Assembly (NCBI GenBank): GCA_015232535.1
Contig: JADFZM010000004.1
Location: 21,712-55,682 of the forward strand
From: Candidatus Omnitrophota bacterium
Lineage (GTDB): Bacteria; Omnitrophota; Gorgyraeia; Zapsychrales; Zapsychraceae
Length of the DNA: 33,971 nucleotides
Direction of reading: 5' to 3'
The translations under genes were made by a program, and so were the position numbers. Position 1 is the first letter of the stretch, and each line of letters starts with the position of its first letter. Shown in pieces: positions 17,333-24,762 of the stretch. The notes under the pieces were generated by a model. The model was not told where the DNA came from and ran no database searches. It was given only the letters and a program-made list of their open reading frames with translations.

Positions 17333-17716
17333 TTATAACCGGTTATCTTCAATCTTCAGGGCTTTTCTTATCTTGGCCAATAATGAAGCCTCGGAATAAG
17401 GCTTGACGATGAAGTCAACGACGATCTTCCCGTCTATCGCCTCCTCGGCAACCTCTTTAACGGTCGAAACTATAACGGGAACCGGCTTGATGCCCTTGAT
17501 CCTTTTTAGTTCTTCGATAAACGTATAACCGTCCATATGCGGCATAACCAAATCCAAAATAACCAGATCCGGCTGGTCAACTCCAAGCTTATAGATCCCC
17601 CCGATTCCGTCCTCCGCCGTATCGACGCTAAATCCTAATTCCCCTAACCTGATCCGCAATAATTCGGAGAAACCCAAATCATCGTCGACGATCAAGATTT
17701 TTTTCTTTTTTTCCAC
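17333..17716 (-). CDS. Single-domain response regulator (CheY-like)
   Basis: A 127-residue receiver domain with no output domain. Acidic pocket D11-D13, phospho-acceptor Asp55 (LDLVMP), conserved Thr/Ser at 84-85 and Lys105 followed by Pro. The start is a GTG with GGAAGG six bases upstream. It is one of three stand-alone receivers in the cluster 17333-18963, separated by a CBS protein. Such receivers usually pass phosphate to another protein or act by direct binding; the partner may be the kinase at 19343. Confidence 0.9.
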   Translation of the reverse strand: MEKKKKILIVDDDLGFSELLRIRLGELGFSVDTAEDGIGGIYKLGVDQPDLVILDLVMPHMDGYTFIEELKRIKGIKPVPVIVSTVKEVAEEAIDGKIVVDFIVKPYSEASLLAKIRKALKIEDNRL

Positions 17717-17735
17717 TCCAGGCCTTCCTTTACCG

Positions 17736-18116
17736 CTAATTAGCGGCTTCTTTTAATAATGCGCGCAAAATATCGCGGCGGCTGATTATTCCGACAACTT
17801 CCCCGTCCCTTAAGACCGGAACCCTTTTAATATTATTCTGCAAGAATATATCGTAAATTTCTTTGACTGTCGAAGTTTCTTCCACAAATATAACGTCTCT
17901 GTTTACAAAATCATTGATCGGCCCGTTTATATTCCCGAGCATATCATAGGCGACTATCAAATCTTTTTCGGTCACGACACCTATTGCTTTATTGTTATCG
18001 TCAACAACGACAAGCCCGCTTATCTCTATGTTGACCAGGAATTTTATGGCGTCTTTTATCGAGACATTCGCCTTCACTGTTATAACTTGCCTGATCATAA
18101 TATCTTGTGCGGTCAT
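17736..18116 (-). CDS. CBS-domain pair protein
   Basis: A 126-residue protein made only of two CBS domains (MIRQVITVKANVSI ... VVDDNNKAIGVVTEKDLI; then NDFVNRDVIFVEE ... RVPVLRDGEVVGIISRRDIL). It sits between two stand-alone receiver genes, so it probably belongs to the same regulatory unit, perhaps as an adenine-nucleotide sensor. GGAGA lies just upstream of the ATG. It is similar in layout to the CBS protein at 11658-12056. Confidence 0.88.
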   Translation of the reverse strand: MTAQDIMIRQVITVKANVSIKDAIKFLVNIEISGLVVVDDNNKAIGVVTEKDLIVAYDMLGNINGPINDFVNRDVIFVEETSTVKEIYDIFLQNNIKRVPVLRDGEVVGIISRRDILRALLKEAAN

Positions 18117-18132
18117 AATCTATTCTCCTGTT

Positions 18133-18495
18133 CTATAGCAGCTTTTTGACTGCTTCCAAAAGATGTTTGCAATCCCTGGTCTTAGCGCAGTAATTATCCG
18201 ACCCCGCCTCCCTGGCCTTGGTCGCATCGACGGTTTCTATCAAACCGGTCATAATAACTACTTTTATATCCAGCCCTTCTATCTCCTTTATCCGACGACA
18301 TGTTTCAAAACCATCCATACCGGGAAGCTTGGTATCAATAAGCGCCAAGTCAGGGTGCTTTTGCTCGGCTAAAGCAATACCGTCTCTGCCTGTTTCGGCG
18401 GTATATATATTTTCGTAACCTTCCCGCTGTAATAGCTTAACCAGAAGCTTTTGGTCCTGCAGGCTGTCTTCAATTATCAAGATCTTTTTTTCCAT
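18133..18495 (-). CDS. Single-domain response regulator (CheY-like)
   Basis: A 120-residue receiver with acidic E9-D10, phospho-acceptor Asp54 (LIDTKLPG), Thr83 in VVIMTG and Lys105. The residue after Lys105 is Thr where most receivers have the cis-proline, a modest departure that may alter the switch loop. AGGAAAGG precedes the ATG. It has no output domain. Its neighbours are another receiver and a CBS-pair gene. Confidence 0.88.
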   Translation of the reverse strand: MEKKILIIEDSLQDQKLLVKLLQREGYENIYTAETGRDGIALAEQKHPDLALIDTKLPGMDGFETCRRIKEIEGLDIKVVIMTGLIETVDATKAREAGSDNYCAKTRDCKHLLEAVKKLL

Positions 18496-18522
18496 AATAA
18501 CCTTTCCTCACAAGCGCCTATA

Positions 18523-18963
18523 TTATGGCAAATTTACCAAAATATTCCAATAACAATTAAATATCTCGATTGCTTTAACAAAATCATCATAGCCCAGCGG
18601 CTTTCTTATATAAGAACTGGCGTAAGAAAGATAGCTTTCCCGTATATCCTTTTCGTCTTCCGATGAGGATAACATCACGACCGGAACTGCCCTTAGTTGG
18701 GGGCTTGACTTTATTTTCTTAAGCAGTTCTAACCCGCTTAATTTAGGAAGATTGATATCAAGCAATATAATGTCCGGGAAAGGGAATTCCCTACGGCTTA
18801 TATATTTTCCGGTCGCAGTTAAGTACTCCAGGGCTTCCTGCCCGTCTTTTGCGACAAATATCCTATTTTTCACCTTTGCCTCTCCAAAGGCCCTCAAAGC
18901 GATTTTCGCATCCGCCTCATTATCTTCGACCAAAAGGATATTTAAAATTCTTGTTTTTTCCAT
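18523..18963 (-). CDS. Rcp1-like single-domain response regulator
   Basis: A 146-residue receiver from ATG 18963 (an upstream TTG at 18990 lacks a ribosome binding site). It shows ILLVEDNEADA (acidic pocket), DIILLDINLPKLSG (phospho-acceptor Asp), VVMLSSS and YIRKP (Lys-Pro). The insert after the second helix (YLTATGKYISRREFPFP) is typical of the Rcp1 / phytochrome-partner group. That group is commonly paired with kinases with a YTASHDLKAPL-type dimerisation helix, as in the gene immediately upstream at 19343-21268. The pairing is an inference. Confidence 0.85.
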   Translation of the reverse strand: MEKTRILNILLVEDNEADAKIALRAFGEAKVKNRIFVAKDGQEALEYLTATGKYISRREFPFPDIILLDINLPKLSGLELLKKIKSSPQLRAVPVVMLSSSEDEKDIRESYLSYASSYIRKPLGYDDFVKAIEIFNCYWNILVNLP

Positions 18964-19051
18964 TCTATGTTTTCTCTGGCCTACACCCAAATTTCTTTTT
19001 GTTCAACTTCGTGTTCTTTGAAACTTTGAATGAGCAAAACAGCTATTGCTT

Positions 19052-19160
19052 TCCTCCCCCCGCTAAAGCGTTGGGGAGCTTAGGTGGGGGGATTGCCGTT
19101 AAAACCCCCTCCCGACCATCTTCGATGGCCTCCCTCCCCACTCTTTTCGGGGGAGGGAAT
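19052..19160. repeat. GC-rich double-hairpin repeat, copy B
   Basis: Same element as 16643-16730 in the opposite orientation: a hairpin of CCTCCCCCCGC/GCGTTGGGGAG type, the shared TTAGGTGGGGG block, central TTAA, then CCCCCTCCC and a closing GGGGGAGGG. The hairpin loops differ between copies while the arms are kept, as expected for a selected or mobile palindromic repeat. Together with copy A it brackets the regulator/methyltransferase block. Confidence 0.75.
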
Positions 19161-19221
19161 ACTTGTATCTACCCACTAAAATTTCCAAAGAGGCAACTTT
19201 CACTTATCCTCGGCCTCATTT

Positions 19222-19292
19222 CGTCATTTTAACATGAGCTATAGCGTTGAATCTCTTTAGAGATGTATCGCCCAAAATGGCTCAACATGACG
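19222..19292. repeat. Diverged HPERSEG-type palindromic repeat
   Basis: The minus strand begins GTCATGTTGAGC, contains an inner ATCTCT/AGAGAT stem (19251-19256 with 19259-19264) followed by TCAACG, and ends with GCTCATGTT and ATGAC. This is the layout of the common HPERSEG-type repeat seen in better form at 22841-22906. It is an imperfect inverted repeat and has no coding role here. Confidence 0.55.
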
Positions 19293-19342
19293 TGACCTTG
19301 GAATATGCGCTTGAGCCGGTGTTTTTTTCGCCAATAAAGATT

Positions 19343-21268
19343 TCAAGTCTCGATTTGTTCCAACGGCGCCGCCTTCAAATCTTTAGGTATAGTGAAATAA
19401 AAGGCCGCTCCGCGCCCGATATCCGAATCGATCCAAATCCTGCCTCCCTGATCGTCGATAACCGTCTTAACTATGCTCAGGCCCGCACCTGTTCCGGAAT
19501 ACTCGCTGTCTTTGTGCAGCTTTTTAAACAAGCCGAATACTTTATCCTGGTATTGCGGCTCAATCCCGATTCCGTTATCTTTCACGCTGAAAAGGTGCCC
19601 TTCTTCCGTTTCCCTGTAAGCAACTTCGACCTTCGGATTTAGTCCGTCACTCCTCTTAGACGAGAATTTAACGGCATTGTTCAGCAGGTTCAGTAAAACC
19701 TCGCCCATCTTGATGCGGTCGCAAACAATCCCCGGAAGGCCCTCTTGCACCTTAATCTCGACATTATTTTCTTTGATGTCAAAAGCGATCCTCTCGACGA
19801 TAGACTTAATAAGCTCATTCATATCAACCAGCTCGTAAGGATTTTTGATGCGCGATATCCTGGATAAGGTCAACAGATCATCGATCAAATTATTGAGCCT
19901 TATCGCTCCCTTTTTTATCTCCGAAACATAATCCTTTCCCTCGGCATCAAGAATGTTTTTATAATCTTCCTCCAGAAATGAGGCAAAAGAGGATATTCCC
20001 CGAAGCGGGGCTTTGAGGTCATGGCTTGCGGTATAAACAAAGCTATCAAGTTCTTTATTGGCTTTTTCCAGCTCTATCGTTCGCTGCCGCACCTTTTCCT
20101 CCAAGTGCCCGTAAAGCTCCTCTAATGTTCCGGTCATTTTATCAAAAGCCGAGGACAACTGGCCTATCTCATCAGTTGAATTTATCCCCGTGCGGTGGCT
20201 CAAATCTCCCCGCATGATTATCCCGGAGCTCTTCTCCAGCCTGATTATCGGAGCGCTTATCTTCTTTCCTATCCAGTTTGAGGTGAAATAGATCAACAAA
20301 AAAAGAACTATCCCCACGCCGAGAAATATCGCCAGCAAATGGTTCAAGCTAAGAAAAGCCTCTTTCTGCGAGATCTCCGCGACCAAAACCCAATCCATCC
20401 GCGGGATAAAAACGCTTGTCCCTAATACTTTTTCGTTTCGATAGTTGGTATAAAGTCTCTCTCCCTCAACGTCATTTTTCTTGTCACGGAAACAACTTTT
20501 AATATTTTCCGTATCGACCTTCAGCTTCAGGATAGTGCTCTCCTTGGAATGACGGGAATCAGAACGCATCAAAAAGTCTTTTCCTACTATATAAGTATCT
20601 CCTGTCGAGCCTAAACCGGTATAATCCTTCATCACATCATTTATTTCCTTTATGCTGATTTGAAGAGCCACAACCGCATAAACTTCGTTTTGATCGTTTA
20701 AAGCCGGGGCCCCGATAAACATCGAAGGCTTTTTGTTCGGCCCGTAAAATTCAAAATCAGTAAAATCAACGTCCTTTTTTCCGGCAACCTTTTTCCATAA
20801 AATGGCCAAAGCGCTGTCCTTGTAAGGCCCGGAGCCTAAATTAGTTCCCAGAGAAGTTTCCCTGGTCGCGGTATACATGACATGCCCGTAAGCGGCCCCG
20901 ATAAACAGGATATCGTGGTACTTATAAGTTTCGAGGTAACTTCTAAAGTACGGATCCATCTCTTTATAAATTGTTTTGTAGCGGCTTTTATCAAGATCGT
21001 AAAAACGCTCTTTGTAATAATAAGCCATGATCTTACTGAAGGCGGTTTTTGCATCCTGGGTATCGGCCAAGGCTTTCATGTTCCTTTCCCTTTCAAGCAG
21101 ATAGGAATTTATCCAATTGGCCTTGTTTTGCGCGGCAGTCTTTAAATTATTGGCTACTTCTTTTTTAATATTACCCGCCGAAAAATAGTAAAGGGTGACT
21201 CCCCCGACAATTACCAAGACGGCGCTGCTAATCAGGAAAGTTAAGAATATCTTGCTGCGTATTTTCAT
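19343..21268 (-). CDS. Sensor histidine kinase, Cache-HAMP-HisKA-HATPase
   Basis: A 641-residue membrane kinase. Membrane helix 1 is about 8-28, followed by a periplasmic double-Cache-like sensor (to about 315). Membrane helix 2 is about 318-338, followed by HAMP (about 340-395) and a short coiled coil. The dimerisation helix has His416 (YTASHDLKAPL), and the ATPase domain has LLNNAVKF, DNGIGIEP and GTGAGLSIVK. There is no receiver, so it must signal to separate regulators; three such receivers are encoded immediately downstream. It lies 15 bases after the secretin gene and may be cotranscribed with it. Cache domains usually bind small metabolites such as amino or organic acids; the ligand is unknown. 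Confidence 0.9.
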   Translation of the reverse strand: MKIRSKIFLTFLISSAVLVIVGGVTLYYFSAGNIKKEVANNLKTAAQNKANWINSYLLERERNMKALADTQDAKTAFSKIMAYYYKERFYDLDKSRYKTIYKEMDPYFRSYLETYKYHDILFIGAAYGHVMYTATRETSLGTNLGSGPYKDSALAILWKKVAGKKDVDFTDFEFYGPNKKPSMFIGAPALNDQNEVYAVVALQISIKEINDVMKDYTGLGSTGDTYIVGKDFLMRSDSRHSKESTILKLKVDTENIKSCFRDKKNDVEGERLYTNYRNEKVLGTSVFIPRMDWVLVAEISQKEAFLSLNHLLAIFLGVGIVLFLLIYFTSNWIGKKISAPIIRLEKSSGIIMRGDLSHRTGINSTDEIGQLSSAFDKMTGTLEELYGHLEEKVRQRTIELEKANKELDSFVYTASHDLKAPLRGISSFASFLEEDYKNILDAEGKDYVSEIKKGAIRLNNLIDDLLTLSRISRIKNPYELVDMNELIKSIVERIAFDIKENNVEIKVQEGLPGIVCDRIKMGEVLLNLLNNAVKFSSKRSDGLNPKVEVAYRETEEGHLFSVKDNGIGIEPQYQDKVFGLFKKLHKDSEYSGTGAGLSIVKTVIDDQGGRIWIDSDIGRGAAFYFTIPKDLKAAPLEQIET

Positions 21269-21283
21269 AAATGGGAGCTGAAG

Positions 21284-22960
21284 TTACATCTCTGTGATTG
21301 AAACATCTCCGGTGATAATATGCGGCGTTAAAAAGATAACAAGTTCAGTCTTTCTTACAGAGTCATCTTTGTTCCGGAAAGCAATCCCCAGAAGGGGAAT
21401 ATCGCCTAAAAGCGGGACTTTCTTGGTTGTTTTTATTTTTTCTTCCTTGATCAAACCGCCGATTATTATAGTTATGCCGTCTTTAACCATCACCGTCGTT
21501 TCGGCCTCGGAAGTTTCGACCACCGGAATCTTATTATTATTGCTGGTCTGTACCGTATCGGTCACAGCGCTTACCTCGGGTTTTATTTTCATGGTTATAA
21601 AACCATCGTCATTTATAGTCGGAGTCACATAAAGCTTAACCCCTACTTCGATAAAATTGACAGTTTCGGTGTTTACCGCCGGCCCGGTGGTAGGGTATGT
21701 GGTTGTAGTCGTAACATACGGCTCCGTTGCCCCAACAAGGATCCTGGCTTCTTTATTATTTACCGTCGTGATGTGCGGCGAAGATAAAATATCTGTTGTC
21801 CCAACAGTCTGCAGTGCATCGAGTATTACCTCATAATCGTCTTTATTAATCGTGCCGACGCTCAATTCGCCTTGCTTTTCCGTATCAACGATATTACTAA
21901 AGCTATTGGTAAGCTTCATCCTGTGGAAATCATTGACTATGGCTTTCCAGTCAACTCCGAGCTTTGTTTCATCGCTTAAAATGATCTGAACAATCTTGGC
22001 CTGTATCAGGACTTCCTTGTCTTTGTGGTCAAAAACTTTTATAAGCTCGCCTATTTGCTTGATCTTTGATTCGGTGTCCGACACTATGATGCGGTTTGTC
22101 CTTAAGTCAAACTTTATCTTGCCCAGATCCGGTGTTAATGCCTCTGTAATCTTTCCTGAAATGTCATCTGCAAGAGCATAATTTAGCTGAAAAACTTCCG
22201 TCTTCACCGGCAAATCCACCTTGGCGATCACCGCCATCATCTCTTCAATCTTCTTGGCATTGTCCATAAGTATCAGCGATTGGGATTTATTGTCGACCAC
22301 AACTTTCCCGCCGACGCTCTTTATCTGGTTTAAGATCCCCTCCATATCCTTGGCGCTTACATGGATTAGCTGGATTATTCTTGTCTTGGCCTCCTGCCCA
22401 AATTTGACACCGTATTTGGCCTCGTATTCGGCGGCGGTCATGACTTTTATGACATCTTTTTCCTGCTCGAAAGCCCATCCGTTTGAATCGACTATTATCC
22501 TTAAGGCTTCCAATACGTCGATGTTCCTTAGATATATCGTAACTTTGCCCTGCACGGTTTTCGAGGCAAAGATGTTCAATCCGCTTTTCTGAGAGATCAG
22601 CTTGATCATATCGGAGACCTCCATGCTTTTTAGGTCCAGAACATCAAGGGTGCTTGTTTTCTTCTCAGGCTGGGCAACGGGCGCTTTTTCTTGCGCCGCT
22701 TGCTGCTGAGGCTGATTATCGGCTATCTTCGCTTCCTCCGACATAACCCCGGGACAAAAAACACAAAACGCCGCGATAATAAGATATACAGCTAATTTAA
22801 TCTTAATATCGGGAGTTTTGCGAAATTCGCAATTCTTTTTCATTCTGAGCCCGCAGGACGAAGAATCTCTTAGAGCAAGAGATCCTTCACTACGCTCAGG
22901 ATGACAGAATATGGTATTTTTCAACAGTCCCATATTGCTCAAAAATTTATCGTCTGTCAT
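21284..22960 (-). CDS. Secretin (type II / type IV pilus family outer-membrane channel)
   Basis: A 558-residue secretin. After the N-terminal hydrophobic segment (about 54-71, ending FCPGVMSEEA) come an STN-like domain (DVLDLKSMEVSDMIKLIS...), two secretin N-type domains (...TRIIQLIHVSAKDMEGIL and TEVFQLNYALADDISGKI), and the C-terminal beta-domain with VPLLGDIPLLGIAFR and LVIFLTPHII. Secretins form multimeric gates for export or pilus passage. AAGGGG lies 8 bases before ATG 22960. The first 40 residues are odd: they include a translated HPERSEG repeat (22841-22906), so the export signal begins unusually late. A shorter reading from the Met in LRMKKN is possible. Neighbours are GspC-like and ExeA-like genes. 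Confidence 0.88.
   Translation of the reverse strand: MTDDKFLSNMGLLKNTIFCHPERSEGSLALRDSSSCGLRMKKNCEFRKTPDIKIKLAVYLIIAAFCVFCPGVMSEEAKIADNQPQQQAAQEKAPVAQPEKKTSTLDVLDLKSMEVSDMIKLISQKSGLNIFASKTVQGKVTIYLRNIDVLEALRIIVDSNGWAFEQEKDVIKVMTAAEYEAKYGVKFGQEAKTRIIQLIHVSAKDMEGILNQIKSVGGKVVVDNKSQSLILMDNAKKIEEMMAVIAKVDLPVKTEVFQLNYALADDISGKITEALTPDLGKIKFDLRTNRIIVSDTESKIKQIGELIKVFDHKDKEVLIQAKIVQIILSDETKLGVDWKAIVNDFHRMKLTNSFSNIVDTEKQGELSVGTINKDDYEVILDALQTVGTTDILSSPHITTVNNKEARILVGATEPYVTTTTTYPTTGPAVNTETVNFIEVGVKLYVTPTINDDGFITMKIKPEVSAVTDTVQTSNNNKIPVVETSEAETTVMVKDGITIIIGGLIKEEKIKTTKKVPLLGDIPLLGIAFRNKDDSVRKTELVIFLTPHIITGDVSITEM
22841..22906. repeat. HPERSEG-type palindromic repeat inside a coding region
   Basis: The minus strand runs from TGTCATCCTGAGCG to GGGCTCAGAATG with an internal AAGAGAT-type inverted repeat. 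In the secretin frame it is read as CHPERSEGSLALRDSSSCG, the familiar peptide of a repeat found between genes in many bacteria. Here it lies inside the open frame, between the start region and the signal/membrane segment, without breaking the frame. Confidence 0.88.
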
Positions 22961-22978
22961 TATATCTTTCCCCTTGAT

Positions 22979-23599
22979 TTATGGTTTTAGAATTACTTTT
23001 TCCCCGTTATAAACGAAGATAACCTCTCCGTCGGTAACCTCTTTAAGGACCGCCTCGCCGAATTTTTCGCCTTTACTGATAAAAAGAGTTTCCTTTGTTG
23101 ATAAGTCCTCTATTATTGCCTTCGGGCTATCATCCAAAACAATCCCCACGACCCGCAAACGCTTTGCCAAATCTCCGCCGGGAAGTACCTTATCCCCCGT
23201 ATTGCCGTCACTTTTCTCCCAGGGCAGCATAAAAATATCGCGCTTTTCAATTTTTTTACTGTAATAATCAAAAGGCCGCGCCTCTTTATCATTCAAGTTT
23301 CCGGAAACTTTATTGTTTTTAACCGCTTTTTGCTCCTTTTTTCCGGATTTCGCTTCCTCCTGTTTCATGCCCTTATCAAAAGCGAATATCCGCATTGCCA
23401 GCACGGTAAAAAGCGTTATCCCAAGCAGAACAAGCAGATAACTTCCTATGCTGATAAAGTCGAGCTCTTTTTTTTCTTTGGCGCCCAAATTCTTGTCCTT
23501 GGCCAAAGAAGAGGTATTATCTTTTTTATCCGCGTCCGAAGGTTTTTCCTTCTTGCGGATGATCTGCAGCAGTTTTTCCTCAGAGGTCAATTCTCTCAT
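22979..23599 (-). CDS. GspC-like bitopic membrane protein
   Basis: A 206-residue protein with a charged cytoplasmic N-terminus, one membrane helix (about 49-70), a lysine-rich linker and a C-terminal beta-rich domain. That domain (DYYSKKIEKRDIFMLPW, LRVVGIVLDDSPKAIIEDLSTKETLFISKGEKFG) resembles the homology region of GspC / PilP, which couples inner-membrane machinery to the secretin. There is no PDZ domain. It lies 18 bases before the secretin gene and 4 after the ExeA-like gene, with weak ribosome binding sequence, so translational coupling is likely. Assigned by region similarity and context. Confidence 0.72.
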   Translation of the reverse strand: MRELTSEEKLLQIIRKKEKPSDADKKDNTSSLAKDKNLGAKEKKELDFISIGSYLLVLLGITLFTVLAMRIFAFDKGMKQEEAKSGKKEQKAVKNNKVSGNLNDKEARPFDYYSKKIEKRDIFMLPWEKSDGNTGDKVLPGGDLAKRLRVVGIVLDDSPKAIIEDLSTKETLFISKGEKFGEAVLKEVTDGEVIFVYNGEKVILKP

Positions 23600-23603
23600 A
23601 AAA

Positions 23604-24425
23604 TTATTTCCAACGTTTTTCTTTATCGATAACCTTCTCTATTATCTCCCCCGTTACTACCTCATAATTATCAGCGATAAGAAGCTCCATCGCATTATGA
23701 CAAATAAGCGATATCTGCCTAAGATGCCCCTGCGTATAAGCATGGATAGCATGTATAGCCTCTTTAGTAAAAAGCATCCGCTCTTCCTTATACCCCGCCT
23801 GACGTAAGCGGAAATCAATCATCCTTCCCGTCTCAAATTCGTCGAGGCAATTCAATATGTATTTTGAGCTAACCCGGTCCATGAAATTCCTAATACGTTT
23901 TATCCGCGGCAGTAACTCCATCTGAGCAAAAATGACCAGCTGAAGCATCTTATACTCATTGGTCTCGTAATTAAGAAGTGTCCGCAAAACCTCGAGCTGC
24001 GGCTGAGTAAGTTTTTGGCCTTCGTCGATCAATAATACAACCGTCTTTTTCTCCTCGACACATTTTTGGTAGAGGTATTTCTCTATGGCCTCGCGATGGT
24101 CTATCGTCGAGCGGAAAAAAGGGCTAATATCAAATAACTTGGTGATATGCGATAAAAGTTGATATTCGGATTTAAAATAAGGGTCTAATATTAAGTGAAA
24201 GCAATAATTTTCTTCCCCGTAGAAGGACTGCAACAGCGCGCGGGATAAAGTAGTTTTTCCCGTGCCGACATCGCCTAATATAAGGCTAAGGCCCTTCCTC
24301 AGCCGTATTGCGATCTCAAGGCGGTTAAGCGCCGTATAATGCGAAACAGATTTATAAAAAAATTCCGGGTCCGGGCTGGTTGAAAAAGGCTCCCGCTCTA
24401 ATTGTATGGCCTCAACATAGCTCAT
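23604..24425 (-). CDS. ExeA/GspA-like AAA ATPase
   Basis: A 273-residue ATPase with the ExeA-type start (FSTSPDPEFFY), Walker A GDVGTGKT (51-58), Walker B LLIDE (131-135), a sensor-like NYETNEYKMLQLVIFAQ segment and GHLRQISLICHNAMELL. In Aeromonas, ExeA with ExeB helps place the secretin through the cell wall. This one is about half the length of ExeA and has no peptidoglycan-binding or membrane region, so it probably acts in the cytoplasm. First gene of the ExeA / GspC-like / secretin / kinase cluster. Confidence 0.87.
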   Translation of the reverse strand: MSYVEAIQLEREPFSTSPDPEFFYKSVSHYTALNRLEIAIRLRKGLSLILGDVGTGKTTLSRALLQSFYGEENYCFHLILDPYFKSEYQLLSHITKLFDISPFFRSTIDHREAIEKYLYQKCVEEKKTVVLLIDEGQKLTQPQLEVLRTLLNYETNEYKMLQLVIFAQMELLPRIKRIRNFMDRVSSKYILNCLDEFETGRMIDFRLRQAGYKEERMLFTKEAIHAIHAYTQGHLRQISLICHNAMELLIADNYEVVTGEIIEKVIDKEKRWK

Positions 24426-24509
24426 AGAATGGCCTCAAGAAAATTATTTCCCTAAATTTATATGTAACAACAAGTTATCGGAAACTATCTGGGTAGAGAG
24501 TTATTCTTA

Positions 24510-24537
24510 TTTTTATACGCCCAAGCTTGAGTGTCAA
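24510..24537 (-). promoter_or_regulatory. Possible promoter of the ExeA cluster
   Basis: On the minus strand, a perfect TTGACA (24532-24537) is followed after 16 bases by TAAAAA (24510-24515); an alternative TATAAA is only 14 bases away. It lies about 90 bases upstream of the ATPase start, and the copies of ATTTCCCTAA flank it. The -35 is strong and the -10 is weak. Confidence 0.4.
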
Positions 24538-24572
24538 CTGATATTAGGGAAATTTACCGAGGAAGGTAAAAA

Positions 24573-24647
24573 ATGGCAATTCAAATCAATGATTTGCACT
24601 TAACTATAACTTCAATCTTTATACTTTCTAATTATCAGGATAAGTAA
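24573..24647 (+). CDS. Possible 24-residue peptide
   Basis: An ATG at 24573 is preceded by GGAAGG (24561-24566) and opens a 24-codon frame (MAIQINDLHLTITSIF..., ending QDK). It runs opposite to both neighbouring genes. There is no promoter or conservation evidence, so it may be chance. Confidence 0.2.
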   Translation: MAIQINDLHLTITSIFILSNYQDK

Positions 24648-24762
24648 AGCTGATTAACTATCATTAAAGAAAATATTGCGCCATCATTTCTGCTTGGAGG
24701 GGGATATTGTCAACACCTAACAGCTCGGTTCCGCATTGGCGAGAAAAAAAGAGTGGTTGGCT

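Larger units (their letters stand above)
18964..19342. other. Repeat-filled intergenic region
   Basis: About 380 bases between the Rcp1-like regulator and the histidine kinase with no convincing gene. It contains two unrelated repeat elements (19052-19160 and 19222-19292). Plus-strand open frames here show no family signature and overlap the repeats or the kinase gene. No clear promoter for the downstream regulator genes was seen. Confidence 0.6.

Noticed and set aside
19247-19642. Plus-strand 131-codon gene
   Set aside because: It lies opposite the kinase C-terminus and a repeat, with no ribosome binding site or family signature.
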